This document shows positions 39,612 through 48,021 of a DNA stretch of 64,000 nucleotides, piece after piece (the first letter of the stretch is position 1; each line of letters begins with the position of its first letter). The DNA is taken from the NCBI RefSeq assembly GCF_002014975.1, contig NZ_MUXV01000048.1:1-64000 (forward strand), given 5' to 3'. The position numbers and the translations under genes are program-made. The DNA is from Moraxella bovis (lineage in GTDB: Bacteria; Pseudomonadota; Gammaproteobacteria; Pseudomonadales; Moraxellaceae). The notes beneath the pieces are model-generated. The model was not told where the DNA came from. It worked only from the letters and a program-made list of their open reading frames with translations, and searched no databases.

Positions 39612-40007
39612 TTGCCAGTGCAGGGGGGCGGTAAGTTTAGCGATGGCGTGATAGGCACAGATGAGTTTTTGGCATTTCGCCAAGACTGGATTAACCGCAC
39701 AAGCCTTACAGCAAGCCAGCTTGTCGCCATTAACACAGACGGCGACAGTATGTTCCCCACAATACCAGAAAACGCTACTGTCTTAATTGACAAATCAAAA
39801 AACACCGCCAAAGACGGTCGTATCTATGTGATACGCATCGGCGAGCAGTTGTATGTCAAACGCACCCAGTGGCTACCAACAGGGCTACGACTCATCAGTG
39901 ACAACACCATTTACGACCCCATAGACCTATCAAAAGCCGACCTAGACAGCTCCGACATTGAAATCTATGGGCAAGTCATCCACATCAGCTACGACTTACC
40001 CCACTAG
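39612..40007 (+). CDS. S24-type peptidase domain protein (repressor C-terminus)
   Basis: The 131-residue ORF is the C-terminal self-cleaving domain of a LexA/CI-like repressor. It has catalytic Ser in GDSMFPTIP and Lys in LYVKRTQW, as well as the preceding cleavage-loop-type sequence. No helix-turn-helix is present. The start codon is a TTG without a good ribosome site, and no in-frame stop separates it from the TGA at 39588. It may be the second half of a split or frame-interrupted repressor. Confidence 0.7.
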   Translation: MPVQGGGKFSDGVIGTDEFLAFRQDWINRTSLTASQLVAINTDGDSMFPTIPENATVLIDKSKNTAKDGRIYVIRIGEQLYVKRTQWLPTGLRLISDNTIYDPIDLSKADLDSSDIEIYGQVIHISYDLPH

Positions 40008-40026
40008 CTACCACTCACGCATAAAA

Positions 40027-40054
40027 AAGCGACCACTACTTGGTATGGTCGCTT
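40027..40054 (+). terminator. Terminator after the repressor operon
   Basis: AAGCGACCA with complement TGGTCGCTT, 10-base loop, followed by GATTTTT, 20 bases beyond the S24 stop. Confidence 0.8.
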
Positions 40055-40070
40055 GATTTTTAGGCTGGAT

Positions 40071-40103
40071 GATGGGCGTTTAAACACTATTTAAACGCCC
40101 ATC
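40071..40103. terminator. Second hairpin, GATGGGCGTTTAAA type
   Basis: Perfect 14-bp stem with a 5-base loop. It shares its GTTTAAA core with three other prophage hairpins. Confidence 0.7.
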
Positions 40104-40118
40104 AAAATTTTATCATTT

Positions 40119-40283
40119 ATGCAGGTTTTTTCATCATTTTTCTATCACTTTCCATCAATTTTAATCATTTTGTTTTCTGCATATTCTTGACCGCCCAACC
40201 GCCCACAGCTTAGATGTATCAATGGCTCGGGCTTGGTCTGCTCTCTGGTCTGGTCTATGCAGGTTTAATCAGTCCCCCATACA
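40119..40283. repeat. Right prophage terminus with degenerate transposase-binding repeats
   Basis: ATGCAG-type repeats occur at 40119-40140 (16 of 22 matches to the left-end units) and at 40254. A CTGCAT repeat in opposite orientation lies at 40181. Multiple spaced sites are typical of the Mu left end. The exact terminus (CA near 40282) is tentative. Confidence 0.45.
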
Positions 40284-40285
40284 TC

Positions 40286-40312
40286 AAAAAAAGGGCGTCA
40301 TGCCCTTTTTGT
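40286..40312. terminator. Terminator of the metallophosphoesterase operon
   Basis: AAAAAGGGC with complement GCCCTTTTT and a 5-base loop, between the prophage and the stop codon of the phosphoesterase. Confidence 0.8.
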
Positions 40313-40321
40313 TTTAAACTC

Positions 40322-41431
40322 TCACTTGCCACGCATGTCAATTATCCATACTTCTGCTTGTGAGCCCAAGCGCAACGGCACGCCCCAAAAGCCATAGCCT
40401 GATGAGACCACCACATGCGTGCCGTTGATTTTTTCGTGTCCGTATGCCACACGGTTGATGGCTTTGACGATAAAATTGGCAGGGAAAACTTGTCCGTTGT
40501 GGGTATGCCCTGATACTTGTAGGTCTATGGGTAGCTGTACATTTTGGACAATCTCGCTTGGTCTGTGGTCAAGCAATATCACAGGATAGCGAGTATCCAC
40601 GCCACGCATGAGCTCGTGCGTGGGCAGACGGTCGGCGTAATGGTCATCATATCGCCCGATAATCGTCATTGGCACGTCATTGATAATAAACATCTGAGCG
40701 GTGTCATCAAGCAGTATCGCTCCGCTATCACGCACCGCCTGTACGATGGCATGGCGTTCTTTGGCGTTATACAGGTCGTGATTGCCAAGGCTTGCGATGA
40801 GATTGCCATTGACTGATTTGACCAAATTGTCAAAAGCGGTGTGCATTTTTTCGCCATGATAAACGTGCGTGTCATCATCCATAATGTCGCCCGGCATGAG
40901 CAGTACGTCTGCTTTTTCACGTTTTAAAATGTCTGCCAAACGTTTAAGCTGGCGACTGCCGACCAAAGAACCCAAATGGGTGTCGCTTGCCACAGCGACC
41001 CTGACAGGATTCATCGGTTTGTCAATCTGTATGGATAGATGTCGCACCACAGGCGTGTAGGCGTTATAAACGGACAAGCCAACCAATCCAATAAAGCTTG
41101 CCACGCCAAAGGTACGCACCATCACCCCATCTACCCCGCCCATGATAGTACCAAAAGATGAGATGTGTTTTATGGCAATCACAAGCAGTGTGGTCATGAT
41201 GATACTTAGCACACCAAGCCACAGCACCGCCATATAACTCATACCAAAGCGGAACATGCCCACAAACAGCGTAACCAAAAACAAATGCGTGATGACAAAC
41301 ATACCCACAAACACCGCCGTTTTGGCATTGGGTAGATAAGGTTTGATAAGCCAAAATATACCCTTTGCTCCGATGTAAGTAAACAGCTCAATGAGTAAAA
41401 TCGTTGTGGCTAAAAAGAAAAGTCGTCTCAT
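40322..41431 (-). CDS. Membrane-bound calcineurin-like metallophosphoesterase
   Basis: The 369-residue protein has about four hydrophobic helices in the first 135 residues and then a phosphodiesterase/phosphatase domain. It carries the two-metal motifs ASDTHLG, PGDIMDD, GNHD and GHTHNGQ. It resembles YaeI/YkuE-type enzymes (some act on UDP-diacylglucosamine or lipid substrates), but the substrate is unknown. Its start overlaps the upstream hydrolase stop by 4 bases (ATGA), so they form one operon. Confidence 0.85.
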   Translation of the reverse strand: MRRLFFLATTILLIELFTYIGAKGIFWLIKPYLPNAKTAVFVGMFVITHLFLVTLFVGMFRFGMSYMAVLWLGVLSIIMTTLLVIAIKHISSFGTIMGGVDGVMVRTFGVASFIGLVGLSVYNAYTPVVRHLSIQIDKPMNPVRVAVASDTHLGSLVGSRQLKRLADILKREKADVLLMPGDIMDDDTHVYHGEKMHTAFDNLVKSVNGNLIASLGNHDLYNAKERHAIVQAVRDSGAILLDDTAQMFIINDVPMTIIGRYDDHYADRLPTHELMRGVDTRYPVILLDHRPSEIVQNVQLPIDLQVSGHTHNGQVFPANFIVKAINRVAYGHEKINGTHVVVSSGYGFWGVPLRLGSQAEVWIIDMRGK

Positions 41432-42396
41432 TGTCCCACCCCAAAAAACCCCATCACCTGCCGACCGATAAAGCCCGTATCAAACGAGCGAGTGCGATAA
41501 TCATAATCCAAAAACCCAATATGCCCACCATATCTGGTGTCCAATAGACGCACATCATCAGACACGTCCGAGCGTTCGGCAGTTACGCCCAAAAATGGGT
41601 CGTCTTGGGCTGTGATGATGAGCGTGGGTTTGTTGATGTGGATAAGAAAAGGCAAAGCAGACGACTGACGATAGTAGTCGTTTTTGGAGCGAAAGCCATG
41701 ACGGGGAGCGGTAAAAACATTGTCAAAATCACCCAAGCGTTTGGCGGATTTAAGGATATTCATCTCATCGGTGGTGAGATGGTTGTCTAGGGCTTTTTTA
41801 ATGATGGGGTTTAGCAGGTATGGCGTGTAAATGTGTCGCCCTAAAAGTCGCTCCATAGCCACTGAACTGCTTGCCAAGTCCACAGGAGCGGATACCACCA
41901 CCGCACGCTGACAAATCACGTCTGTGCCATATTCGCCCATGTATTTGGCAAGGGCATTGCCCCCAAGAGACACGCCAACGGCATAGATGTGGGCAAATTC
42001 GTTTTGTAAATGTGTCAAATTATGATGAATCTCGCCAGTATCCCCTGCGTTATAAAATACCTTGCCTGAGACCGCCACACCGCCACACGAGCGAAAATGA
42101 GCGACCACAAAATGACAATTTGCCCCGTGTACTGCAAAAGCGAGCGACTTGGCATAATGGCTTTGGCTTGACCCTTCCATGCCATGAAATAGCACGATGA
42201 GTGGTTTTTGGTATTTGCCGTCCACCTTGACATCGTCAGTCAGTAGGTAATCAAACGCCACATCGCTTTCATTCAAAGAATCTTTGATGAGCTTGCGTGT
42301 ATAATTGGGCGTGTATTTGACGATGTAGCGGGGCAAAATGGTTTGTAGGTGGGGATTTTTAAGCCAAATGGGTGGGTGAAAGGTGGTTGTCATCAT
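41428..42396 (-). CDS. YheT-like alpha/beta hydrolase
   Basis: The 322-residue protein has the alpha/beta-hydrolase oxyanion segment FHGMEGSS, the nucleophile elbow GVSLGGN with catalytic Ser, the acid in TAQDDPF and the His in YGGHIGFL. These are characteristic of the UPF0017/YheT family, esterases of unknown substrate. It is the promoter-proximal gene of the two-gene operon. It opens MMTTTFHPPIWLKNPHLQTI with no signal peptide. Confidence 0.88.
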   Translation of the reverse strand: MMTTTFHPPIWLKNPHLQTILPRYIVKYTPNYTRKLIKDSLNESDVAFDYLLTDDVKVDGKYQKPLIVLFHGMEGSSQSHYAKSLAFAVHGANCHFVVAHFRSCGGVAVSGKVFYNAGDTGEIHHNLTHLQNEFAHIYAVGVSLGGNALAKYMGEYGTDVICQRAVVVSAPVDLASSSVAMERLLGRHIYTPYLLNPIIKKALDNHLTTDEMNILKSAKRLGDFDNVFTAPRHGFRSKNDYYRQSSALPFLIHINKPTLIITAQDDPFLGVTAERSDVSDDVRLLDTRYGGHIGFLDYDYRTRSFDTGFIGRQVMGFFGVGQ

Positions 42397-42497
42397 ATTA
42401 ATAATGGCTGATTAATAAAGTAGCTATTTTAGTACAAATGTAATAATTTTTCAATGTAAAATAAATTAAAGATTTGTATAAAATTAATTGCTTAATA

Positions 42498-45400
42498 TCA
42501 ATAACTTTGTAAATAAATAATTGGTAAAATAATACGATATTCTTTTTGGGTATTTTTATCATACCATAAAACAATAAAATTTATTTCACTGCCAATAACA
42601 TAATAGCCTTTCTTTAAATATTTACCTAGCTTGGGAATAAACTTCGATTTAGAAAAAGCAAACAATTGTTTTTGGTCATAAAATACACCAGTATCATTTG
42701 CAAATAAGGCATCACCAGCATTCAAGCAATTTTTAATCAGTTCTTGTTTTTCTTTAAAATGACCCAAATTTACATCTTCATGGGTTAAATATAGTGCTAA
42801 CTGTTTTACTTCTTTCTTGGTATGCGTATAATTTGCCATATCAATATTTTGGCATAACTCAAATAGCCCTTTTTGATTGCTTAAAATACTTAAATGCTGT
42901 TTGGCACGAGAAAACGCAACATATAGCACCCTTTTTTCATCGTCTGTTTGGTATTTAGGATTGTCCAAATATACAAAAACACTGTCGTATTCTCGTCCTT
43001 TGGCTTTGTGAATGGTAGAAACAAAAATACCGCCCGTTTCTACGTGATAAAAGTTTTCCAATCTTGATTCTTCTATAAAAATACGCCAATCTGACACATA
43101 TTTTTGATTGGGATTTGCCAATTCAAAAGCATTGATTAAATTGTTTAGTAAAAATAGATTTTTACTGTTTTTGCAACGCTCGTTATTGGTTTTTTCTTTG
43201 GCGGATTGCCAAGTGGTATCATCAATTAAAGATTGATGTTCTGCAATCTTTAAATAATGGTCAAATACCCGTACTTCTAATAAATCTTTTACCTTAAATC
43301 CGTCATTGGACTGCACCAATTTACACGGTAAATTGTGCTGTCTTAATTGTCCTGCAATATAAATCGCTTCTTCATTGGTTTGGGTTAATATGCCAATACT
43401 GCCACCCAGCAAGATTTTTTGCTTTACCTGTTCTATTAAATAAGGCATAACATCGCCAGAATAATGTACGCCTTTTACTTTTTCTTGTGCATTATTAACA
43501 GCAATGATTTCTTCACTTTTTAAACGATTATGAATATTTTTAGCAAAATGATTGCAAAAATCCACAATGTGCTTTTGACTTCTATAATTATGCGTTAGAT
43601 AATGGCGTGTCGCCCCCATATCGCACAACCGCCCCATATAATCAGGACTTGCCCCCATAAAAGTATAAATGGTTTGGTCATCATCACCCACCGCAATCAC
43701 TCGCATTTCTTCATTTTTTGCCATCAAAGTTTGAATTAACTCAAATTGGGTTTTATTCATATCTTGGGCTTCATCAATGACCAACACTAACTTGGCAATA
43801 CGACTTTCTTCTACTTCGCCCTTGTTAATTTTATCAATCGCTTGTTTAATGATTTTATCGGCGTCTTTCAAATCACCAACCCGTCCCAATAAATCAAAAC
43901 AATAAGAATGAAAAGTCTTTATTTCAATAAATCGTCCTGCATTACCTAAAAGCTCCACCAAACGCGATTTAAATTCTATGGCGGCGGCACGAGAAAAGGT
44001 GAGCATTAATAATTGCTCGTGTTTAATGTCTTCCATTTGATAAAGACTTGCCAATTTATGCACCAGCACCCTTGTTTTGCCACTGCCTGCGGTTGCAAAT
44101 ACCACCATATGCTGACTTTGATTGTCATTAATAATAGCTAATTGCTCGCTTGATAGATTACCAAACCACTCATTAAAGCGTTGTTCGGTCATATTTTTAT
44201 TTAAAACATCGCTGTTTTTAAAATAGGTTTTTAAAAACTTTTGATACTCTTGGCTAAAATAATCATTGACAAGTTGTAGGGCGGATTCTTGATTTTCGGT
44301 CATTAAATTGGCATATTTACCGACAATATGAATTTGCTCACGGCGAGTTTTATAATAATGATAGAGTTTTTTATAATCGTCTTTGGTGTATTGTTTTCTA
44401 TTATCCATTTCTAGGCGTGTTAAATGTAGCCGTTGATACATCACCAAAAATCCACCGTCAATTTTAATTAATCCCATTCTGGAAATATAAAATAAAGCGT
44501 CTTCTAACTCATCAAAGCTAATTTTGGATTTTTGACCATTATAAAAAGCCGATTGTAATTCTCCCAATGAAAAATCAACGGGCAAAGTCTCATTACTTTT
44601 ATCGCTTTTTTCTTTATTTTGTGCTTGTGCCAGTTGATATAAATAACCTGCAAGCCAAATGGCTTTTTCTTTTTTATTTTGCATAAAAGCCAAAATATCA
44701 TCATAAGAATGATTTAGCTCATAATTGATTTCTTGATAAGACTCTTCGGCTCGTTTTATCCAGTTTTTTATTTTCCAAAAAGTAAGTAAAGATTTAATGG
44801 TTTTTGGACTGATTTTATCATGATGATATTGATTGGCAAATTTATGGTTGAGTGCTTTTAGGCTTGTGCATAATACCCCTTCGCCCAGTTGAAATTGTTC
44901 CAATAATAAAAGCTCAATGCCATACAATTCATTAATTTTATTAACAATCGGATAACTTCGGCTATTTTTAGGAATATAGGCTTGTAAATCTTGTTGGTCG
45001 GCTAAGATTTCTTCTTTTCTCATTAAAGTAATGAGTTTGACGACTTTTTCGGTTTGTAATCCCAAAACATCAGCAATATAGTCCACTCGGGATTCTGCTT
45101 GTTCATCGGTTAATTGCCTTTGACTTCTTTGTGAAAAGAGTTTTTTGATAATACGAATGGCGGTTTGTTTATCATCAAAAGCAATTAAAGTAGAATTGTT
45201 GATTTTTTCAATGGCGGTTTGGGTATTGGGCGACAAAATACTATTGGCAAAAACCTTTGGCATATTTTGCCCACGCTTAACATAACCAGATTCTTCTAGG
45301 GCATTAATCGCGGTAGTAACACGAGTTTCTATGTCATTAATTTCATCATTCCATCCTGCTTGGCGGGCGATTTCTAGGGCGGAAATGGACATTGCTTTAT

Positions 45401-47288
45401 TTTTGGCAAACTTTTCTTTTAAGGCACGCCATATTTGCCCGATTTCTTTTTGTGATATTTTGGTTTGATTTAATAAAATAAAATGCTTATCCAAATCATC
45501 ATTGGAAAATAACACATAGCATTTGGCTTGTATATTTTCATCTCGTCCTGCACGTCCTGCTTCTTGCACATAATTTTCCAAAGAATCGGATATTTCAAAA
45601 TGCACCACCAAGCCCACATCTTTTTTGTCTACGCCCATTCCAAACGCAGAAGTTGCCACCATTATTTGCGTTTCGCCCGTGATAAAGCTATTTTGATTAA
45701 ATATCTTTAATTCGCTGTCCATTTTGCCGTGATAGGGCAAGGCATTAAATCCGTCTTGGGATAATTGCGTGGCAATCTCTGCAGTTTTTTTGGTACGAGA
45801 AACATAAATAATCGTTGGACAGTCATAAATTTGAATCAGTTCTCGCAGTGTTTGGTATTTTTGTTCTTCATTATTTTGGGGAATGACTTGATATTGCAAA
45901 TTTTTTCTTTCAACACTTGCCGAAAATAATTTTAATTCCAAATCCAATTGTTCTTTAAAATAATGTTTGATATCAAGAATGACTTGTGGTTTTGCAGTGG
46001 CGGTAAAACAAGACACAGGAATATTGAGCCCAACCATTTTTTGGCTTTGAATGCGGTTAATAAATTCGCCAATGTACAAATAATCCACCCGAAAATCTTG
46101 CCCCCACGCCGAAAAACAGTGAGCTTCGTCAATGACAAAACGAGCAACCGTACGACTGGCAATTAAATTTTCAATGGTGCGAGAACGCAAACTTTCAGGC
46201 GAAATGTATAATAAACTTGCCGTGCCGTCTTTAATACGAGTAATGGCTTTTTGGCGTTCTATGGGGTCAAGCAGTCCATTAATGGTAACTGCTTCGGTAA
46301 TACCACGACTTTCTAAATTGTCCACTTGGTCTTTCATTAAAGATTGCAAGGGCGAAATAATAACCGTCAAGCCTTTTTTATTTTCTCCAGCCATTAATGC
46401 AGGAATTTGAAAAGTAATGGACTTTCCGCCCCCTGTGGGAAATACCGCTAATAAAGACTCACCATTAATGGCAGACTGTACTGCCTGTGCTTGTAATGGC
46501 TTATCATCATAACTTCTAAAATCATCATAACCAAAATATTTACCCAGTGCTTTTTTGGCATTTAATTTCTCATCACAATAAACACAGGATTTATGACACG
46601 GTGTGGCACGAAGTTCATTAAAAATATACTCAATTTCTGGGTGTTTATATAACACCCAGCTTGGGTTAATAGAATGGCGTTCATCACACTCAATGAGTGC
46701 CAAAACATGACACAGTCCAATCGGATATTTTTGAATAAACTCATTTAAGATGGAATGCTCGCAAATTTTATGTTGAAAGTGATTTTTAATGAGCGTAACG
46801 ATTGATGAGCACTCTTGATTAAAATTAACAATTTTAAAAAATGGTGCAAACCCTGCTTTTTCTTTTAATAACTGATAAAAGATGATTTTTAAATTTTCTG
46901 ATAATTGATGAAAAGCGATGATTTCTTGTTCTAACAGCTCTCTTATAATCATACAATCATTTAGAGGATTGTTGGAGTTTTCAAAATCGGTTTTATAGTC
47001 TTTATTTAGGGCGTGATACGGTCTTTTTGGAAATAATAAGGCGGACAAATAGAGCGTATCAATAATGTCTGTGGGATTTTTATTAATGCTTTGCAAATCC
47101 GATTGAATATAAGTATAATCGTGATTTAAAAAATTATGCCCACAGATAAAATCTGCGTCTTTTATTTGGTTGATAATCTCACTAATTTTGGCAGTATGTA
47201 GATTTTTATCGGCAAAAACCGCCCCAATGTCCATAATCTTTTTGGTATGGGTGTCAATTTCTAGGTCAAGGTAGGCAATGTAAGGCAT
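42498..47288 (-). CDS. Fused DEDD exonuclease, RecQ helicase and UvrD-type helicase
   Basis: One 1596-residue protein combines three enzymes. Residues 1-150 carry a DnaQ-like 3'-5' exonuclease (YLDLEID, CGHNFLNHD, a later Asp). A cysteine cluster (CHKSCVYC, about 230-237) follows. Then comes a RecQ core, about 255-720, with FPTGGGKS, VIDEAHCFSAWGQDFR and the GRAGRDE motif VI. From about 1065 to 1520 there is a UvrD/Rep-type SF1 helicase with VFATAGSGKT, LVIDEAQDMN and GDDDQTIYTFMGAS. The C-terminus has no known motif. The gene is more AT-rich than its neighbours and stands alone, hinting at horizontal transfer. It likely processes DNA forks or ends; a phage-defence role is possible but unproven. 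Confidence 0.85.
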   Translation of the reverse strand: MPYIAYLDLEIDTHTKKIMDIGAVFADKNLHTAKISEIINQIKDADFICGHNFLNHDYTYIQSDLQSINKNPTDIIDTLYLSALLFPKRPYHALNKDYKTDFENSNNPLNDCMIIRELLEQEIIAFHQLSENLKIIFYQLLKEKAGFAPFFKIVNFNQECSSIVTLIKNHFQHKICEHSILNEFIQKYPIGLCHVLALIECDERHSINPSWVLYKHPEIEYIFNELRATPCHKSCVYCDEKLNAKKALGKYFGYDDFRSYDDKPLQAQAVQSAINGESLLAVFPTGGGKSITFQIPALMAGENKKGLTVIISPLQSLMKDQVDNLESRGITEAVTINGLLDPIERQKAITRIKDGTASLLYISPESLRSRTIENLIASRTVARFVIDEAHCFSAWGQDFRVDYLYIGEFINRIQSQKMVGLNIPVSCFTATAKPQVILDIKHYFKEQLDLELKLFSASVERKNLQYQVIPQNNEEQKYQTLRELIQIYDCPTIIYVSRTKKTAEIATQLSQDGFNALPYHGKMDSELKIFNQNSFITGETQIMVATSAFGMGVDKKDVGLVVHFEISDSLENYVQEAGRAGRDENIQAKCYVLFSNDDLDKHFILLNQTKISQKEIGQIWRALKEKFAKNKAMSISALEIARQAGWNDEINDIETRVTTAINALEESGYVKRGQNMPKVFANSILSPNTQTAIEKINNSTLIAFDDKQTAIRIIKKLFSQRSQRQLTDEQAESRVDYIADVLGLQTEKVVKLITLMRKEEILADQQDLQAYIPKNSRSYPIVNKINELYGIELLLLEQFQLGEGVLCTSLKALNHKFANQYHHDKISPKTIKSLLTFWKIKNWIKRAEESYQEINYELNHSYDDILAFMQNKKEKAIWLAGYLYQLAQAQNKEKSDKSNETLPVDFSLGELQSAFYNGQKSKISFDELEDALFYISRMGLIKIDGGFLVMYQRLHLTRLEMDNRKQYTKDDYKKLYHYYKTRREQIHIVGKYANLMTENQESALQLVNDYFSQEYQKFLKTYFKNSDVLNKNMTEQRFNEWFGNLSSEQLAIINDNQSQHMVVFATAGSGKTRVLVHKLASLYQMEDIKHEQLLMLTFSRAAAIEFKSRLVELLGNAGRFIEIKTFHSYCFDLLGRVGDLKDADKIIKQAIDKINKGEVEESRIAKLVLVIDEAQDMNKTQFELIQTLMAKNEEMRVIAVGDDDQTIYTFMGASPDYMGRLCDMGATRHYLTHNYRSQKHIVDFCNHFAKNIHNRLKSEEIIAVNNAQEKVKGVHYSGDVMPYLIEQVKQKILLGGSIGILTQTNEEAIYIAGQLRQHNLPCKLVQSNDGFKVKDLLEVRVFDHYLKIAEHQSLIDDTTWQSAKEKTNNERCKNSKNLFLLNNLINAFELANPNQKYVSDWRIFIEESRLENFYHVETGGIFVSTIHKAKGREYDSVFVYLDNPKYQTDDEKRVLYVAFSRAKQHLSILSNQKGLFELCQNIDMANYTHTKKEVKQLALYLTHEDVNLGHFKEKQELIKNCLNAGDALFANDTGVFYDQKQLFAFSKSKFIPKLGKYLKKGYYVIGSEINFIVLWYDKNTQKEYRIILPIIYLQSY

Positions 47289-47373
47289 GGGGTTTGGGTG
47301 CTGATGAATTTGGTTTAGTTTATAAAATTTTTGGGTAAAAATCCAGTCGTTAGCACTTTTCTATCCATGTATG

Positions 47374-48021
47374 TTAATTGGCAATCCGTATCACAAACCA
47401 CACCCCCACACCCCCAATCGTGAGCTTGATTTGTGAGCCGTCTGTTAGACCTTGCGGGAGTGTGGTGCGAACGGTGCGACCTTGATGGGTAAAGGTGATT
47501 TGTCCGCCCTGCTGACTAAGCTCCCTACTGATGACGAGCGTGGGGAAGGTGTTTTTTGGGGGTTTGCTCGCTTCTTTGGCAGTTTGGGCGATGATGGTTT
47601 GGGCTTTGGCAAGTAGGGCTTTGGCATTTTTAAAAATGCCCTTATCCGCTTGCCAATCTCTTTGTAATTCGTGGATACGCTTTTCGGCAAAGTTGGCAAA
47701 TCTTTGGGCGTTTGTTTCAAATTTTTGCAAATTTGCCATAACAGTGGGCGATTTTTGGATTTCTTGGTTGATTTTTTGGGTCAATTTGCCTACCGCACTA
47801 AAATAGACGGCGTGATACACGTCATATTCGGCACGTTTTTTGGGGTCTTTTAGGGTGGCGTAGGCTTCGTTTATTAGTACGATTTGTCCGCCTTCGCCTG
47901 CACGGTCGGGGTGGTGGCGTTTGGCAAGCTGACGGTAGGCGTGCTTGATGTCGTCCGTGCTGGCGGATTTTGGCACGCCTAAAATGGCATAATAATCGTG
48001 TTTGGGGGGCTGTTTTTTCAC
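47374..48021 (-). CDS. J-domain co-chaperone-like protein
   Basis: The 215-residue protein has an N-terminal J domain with the HPD triad ([33 protein letters not shown]). There is no glycine-rich or zinc region. A long Lys/Ala-rich helical middle and a C-terminal beta segment ([25 protein letters not shown]) resemble DnaJ C-terminal strands. It likely stimulates DnaK locally. It overlaps the ABC-F gene by 4 bases (ATGA), so it is translationally coupled to a ribosome-linked ATPase. Confidence 0.8.
   Translation of the reverse strand: MKKQPPKHDYYAILGVPKSASTDDIKHAYRQLAKRHHPDRAGEGGQIVLINEAYATLKDPKKRAEYDVYHAVYFSAVGKLTQKINQEIQKSPTVMANLQKFETNAQRFANFAEKRIHELQRDWQADKGIFKNAKALLAKAQTIIAQTAKEASKPPKNTFPTLVISRELSQQGGQITFTHQGRTVRTTLPQGLTDGSQIKLTIGGVGVWFVIRIAN

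Larger units (their letters stand above)
18041..40283 (-). mobile_element. Defective Mu-like transposable prophage
   Basis: The region holds, in Mu order on the minus strand, ner, MuA N-terminus, DUF3164, ANR, DUF2786, gp29-like portal, MuF, protease/scaffold, decoration, capsid, tail tube, tape measure and tail genes, with the repressor genes on the plus strand at the right. Head genes of the lambda D/E type suggest a siphovirus of the B3 or D3112 kind. MuB, most of MuA, Mor, lysis genes, terminase, the portal N-terminus and tail connectors are missing. The left terminus TG at 18041 is fairly clear. The right terminus near 40283 is tentative, and no matching 5-bp target duplication is seen (CCATC versus TCAAA). 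Confidence 0.85.
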
